A stretch of 8,063 bases of DNA, from positions 1 through 8,063 of the forward strand of contig JAITNS010000090.1 in NCBI GenBank assembly GCA_031290315.1. The letters run 5' to 3'. The translations under genes and the position numbers were made by a program. Of this stretch, positions 7,735 through 8,063 are shown one piece after another. The DNA is from Puniceicoccales bacterium (GTDB lineage: Bacteria; Verrucomicrobiota; Verrucomicrobiia; Opitutales; LL51). Within the stretch, counting starts at the first letter, position 1, and each line of letters begins with the position of its first letter. The notes beneath the pieces were generated by a model, which was given only the letters and a program-made list of their open reading frames with translations, was not told the DNA's origin and did no database searches.

Positions 7735-7754
7735 ATACCACAATAAAGAAATAT

Positions 7755-7775
7755 ATAAGGGCTCCTCGCCCTTAT
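7755..7775. repeat. Hairpin A, copy 2
   Basis: Identical to 7451-7471 in arms and loop, 304 bases downstream. T7754 and A7776 extend the stem by one pair. Confidence 0.85.
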
Positions 7776-7783
7776 AATCCTCG

Positions 7784-7804
7784 CCAGGAAACATCGTTTC
7801 CTGG
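7784..7804. repeat. Hairpin B, copy 2
   Basis: The arms CCAGGAAAC and GTTTCCTGG are the same as at 7480-7500, but the loop is ATC instead of GTA. CCTGGACC (7800-7807) recurs on its 3' side. Confidence 0.85.
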
Positions 7805-7814
7805 ACCTTAATTG

Positions 7815-7855
7815 TAGCCCAATAATTATGTATACTATACATAATTATTGGGCTA
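7815..7855. repeat. Hairpin X, 19-bp perfect stem found only in cassette 2
   Basis: TAGCCCAATAATTATGTAT (7815-7833) is perfectly complementary to 7837-7855 around ACT. With hairpin F copy 2 it has one of the two longest stems in the window, and it is much more AT-rich than its neighbours. It sits where hairpin C stands in cassette 1. Confidence 0.9.
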
Positions 7856-7864
7856 ATAAAAGAT

Positions 7865-7885
7865 CAAGGAGTCCATGACTCCTTG
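7865..7885. repeat. Hairpin Y, found only in cassette 2
   Basis: CAAGGAGTC (7865-7873) pairs perfectly with GACTCCTTG (7877-7885); the loop is CAT. It is followed by an H-type hairpin just as hairpin G is in cassette 1. Confidence 0.85.
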
Positions 7886-7891
7886 TGAATC

Positions 7892-7908
7892 ATGGGGCAA
7901 AGCCCCAT
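7892..7908. repeat. Hairpin H, copy 2
   Basis: ATGGGGC (7892-7898) pairs with GCCCCAT (7902-7908). The loop is AAA instead of AGC. It follows hairpin Y here and hairpin G in cassette 1. Confidence 0.8.
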
Positions 7909-7920
7909 ATATCTACTTTT

Positions 7921-7940
7921 TGCTAATAGCACAGCTTGGC
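7921..7940. repeat. Remnant of hairpin D, 5' arm lost
   Basis: TGCTAATAGCACAGC (7921-7935) matches the loop and start of the 3' arm of hairpin D (7570-7584), but the bases before it (CTACTTTT) do not match the missing 5' arm. The stem can no longer form. Confidence 0.75.
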
Positions 7941-7951
7941 TGCAATTAATA

Positions 7952-7978
7952 AGTTCAAAGAATAATATTCTTTGAACT
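7952..7978. repeat. Hairpin E, copy 2
   Basis: The same 12-base arms as 7601-7627; the loop is AAT instead of ATT. Confidence 0.85.
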
Positions 7979-7984
7979 ATTTCT

Positions 7985-8025
7985 TGGCCCTAGATTAGAT
8001 GCCGTTGGCATCTAATCTAGGGCCA
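7985..8025. repeat. Hairpin F, copy 2
   Basis: A perfect 19-bp stem (TGGCCCTAGATTAGATGCC, 7985-8003, with 8007-8025) around GTT. It lacks the wobbles seen in the first copy. Confidence 0.9.
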
Positions 8026-8035
8026 TAAAGGAGGT

Positions 8036-8055
8036 CCAGGGGATCCATCCCCTGG
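8036..8055. repeat. Hairpin G, copy 2
   Basis: CCAGGGGAT (8036-8044) pairs with ATCCCCTGG (8047-8055). One A present in the first copy is missing after the 3' arm, which shortens the outer stem. The window ends in GGGGGTA, where a further H-type hairpin would begin. Confidence 0.8.
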
Positions 8056-8063
8056 CGGGGGTA

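Larger units (their letters stand above)
7449..8063. repeat. Non-coding palindrome array, two rearranged cassettes
   Basis: No credible gene is visible in these 615 bases on either strand. They hold about 16 hairpins with arms of 7-19 bases, mostly separated by short linkers and mostly with three-base loops. Cassette 1 (7451 to about 7735) and cassette 2 (7755 to the right edge) match at offset 304 for the first two hairpins. From 7571/7922 they match again at offset about 351, with unrelated hairpins between. The array starts two bases after the secretin stop. It resembles chained REP/BIME-like dispersed palindromes in general form. It runs off the right edge, so its full length is unknown. 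Confidence 0.85.

Noticed and set aside
7449..8063. CRISPR array
   Set aside because: There are only two related cassettes of about 300 bases with internal palindromes, and no series of identical short repeats with regular unique spacers; no cas gene is visible.
7449..8063. Retron or other structured RNA with a reverse transcriptase
   Set aside because: The hairpins recall such RNAs, but no reverse transcriptase frame is in the window and the same hairpins recur in shuffled order.

Overview
The window looks like a chromosomal piece of a low- to moderate-GC Gram-negative bacterium. The best guess is the Verrucomicrobiota (PVC group), possibly an Opitutae/Puniceicoccales-like lineage. The main clue is the secretin gene: its layout (TPR-like N-terminal part, a short segment beginning with a Leu-Asn-Arg-Ile-Ile-Ile-Pro-Lys-type motif, then the secretin barrel) resembles the Amuc_1098-type pilus secretins of Verrucomicrobiota. 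This placement comes from recognising families by eye and has not been tested by a search.

Layout. Positions 2-799 hold the C-terminal part of a FAD-dependent phytoene-desaturase-like oxidoreductase, cut by the left edge and followed by a clear intrinsic terminator (885-916). A second run of same-strand genes follows: tilS (lysidine synthase for tRNA-Ile), ftsH (membrane AAA+ zinc protease), a marC/UPF0056 six-helix membrane protein whose ATG overlaps the ftsH stop by one base, and a 776-residue outer-membrane secretin. tilS and ftsH are 12-36 bases apart depending on the ftsH start. A 79-base gap with a possible weak promoter separates marC from the secretin. The first three genes are housekeeping: decoding fidelity, membrane proteostasis and a membrane protein of unclear role. 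The secretin would form the outer-membrane pore of a type IV pilus or type II-like system, but no inner-membrane pilus genes are visible beside it.

From 7449 to the right edge (615 bases) no credible gene is visible. The region is almost wholly a chain of short, near-perfect hairpins, mostly with three-base loops, arranged as two related but rearranged cassettes (from 7451 and from 7755). Hairpins shared by the two cassettes keep their arms almost unchanged while loops and linkers vary. The middle hairpins have been exchanged for others, and one breakpoint falls in the centre of a palindrome. This mosaic palindrome array is the most unusual part of the window. Nothing visible here encodes a matching transposase, reverse transcriptase or Cas protein.
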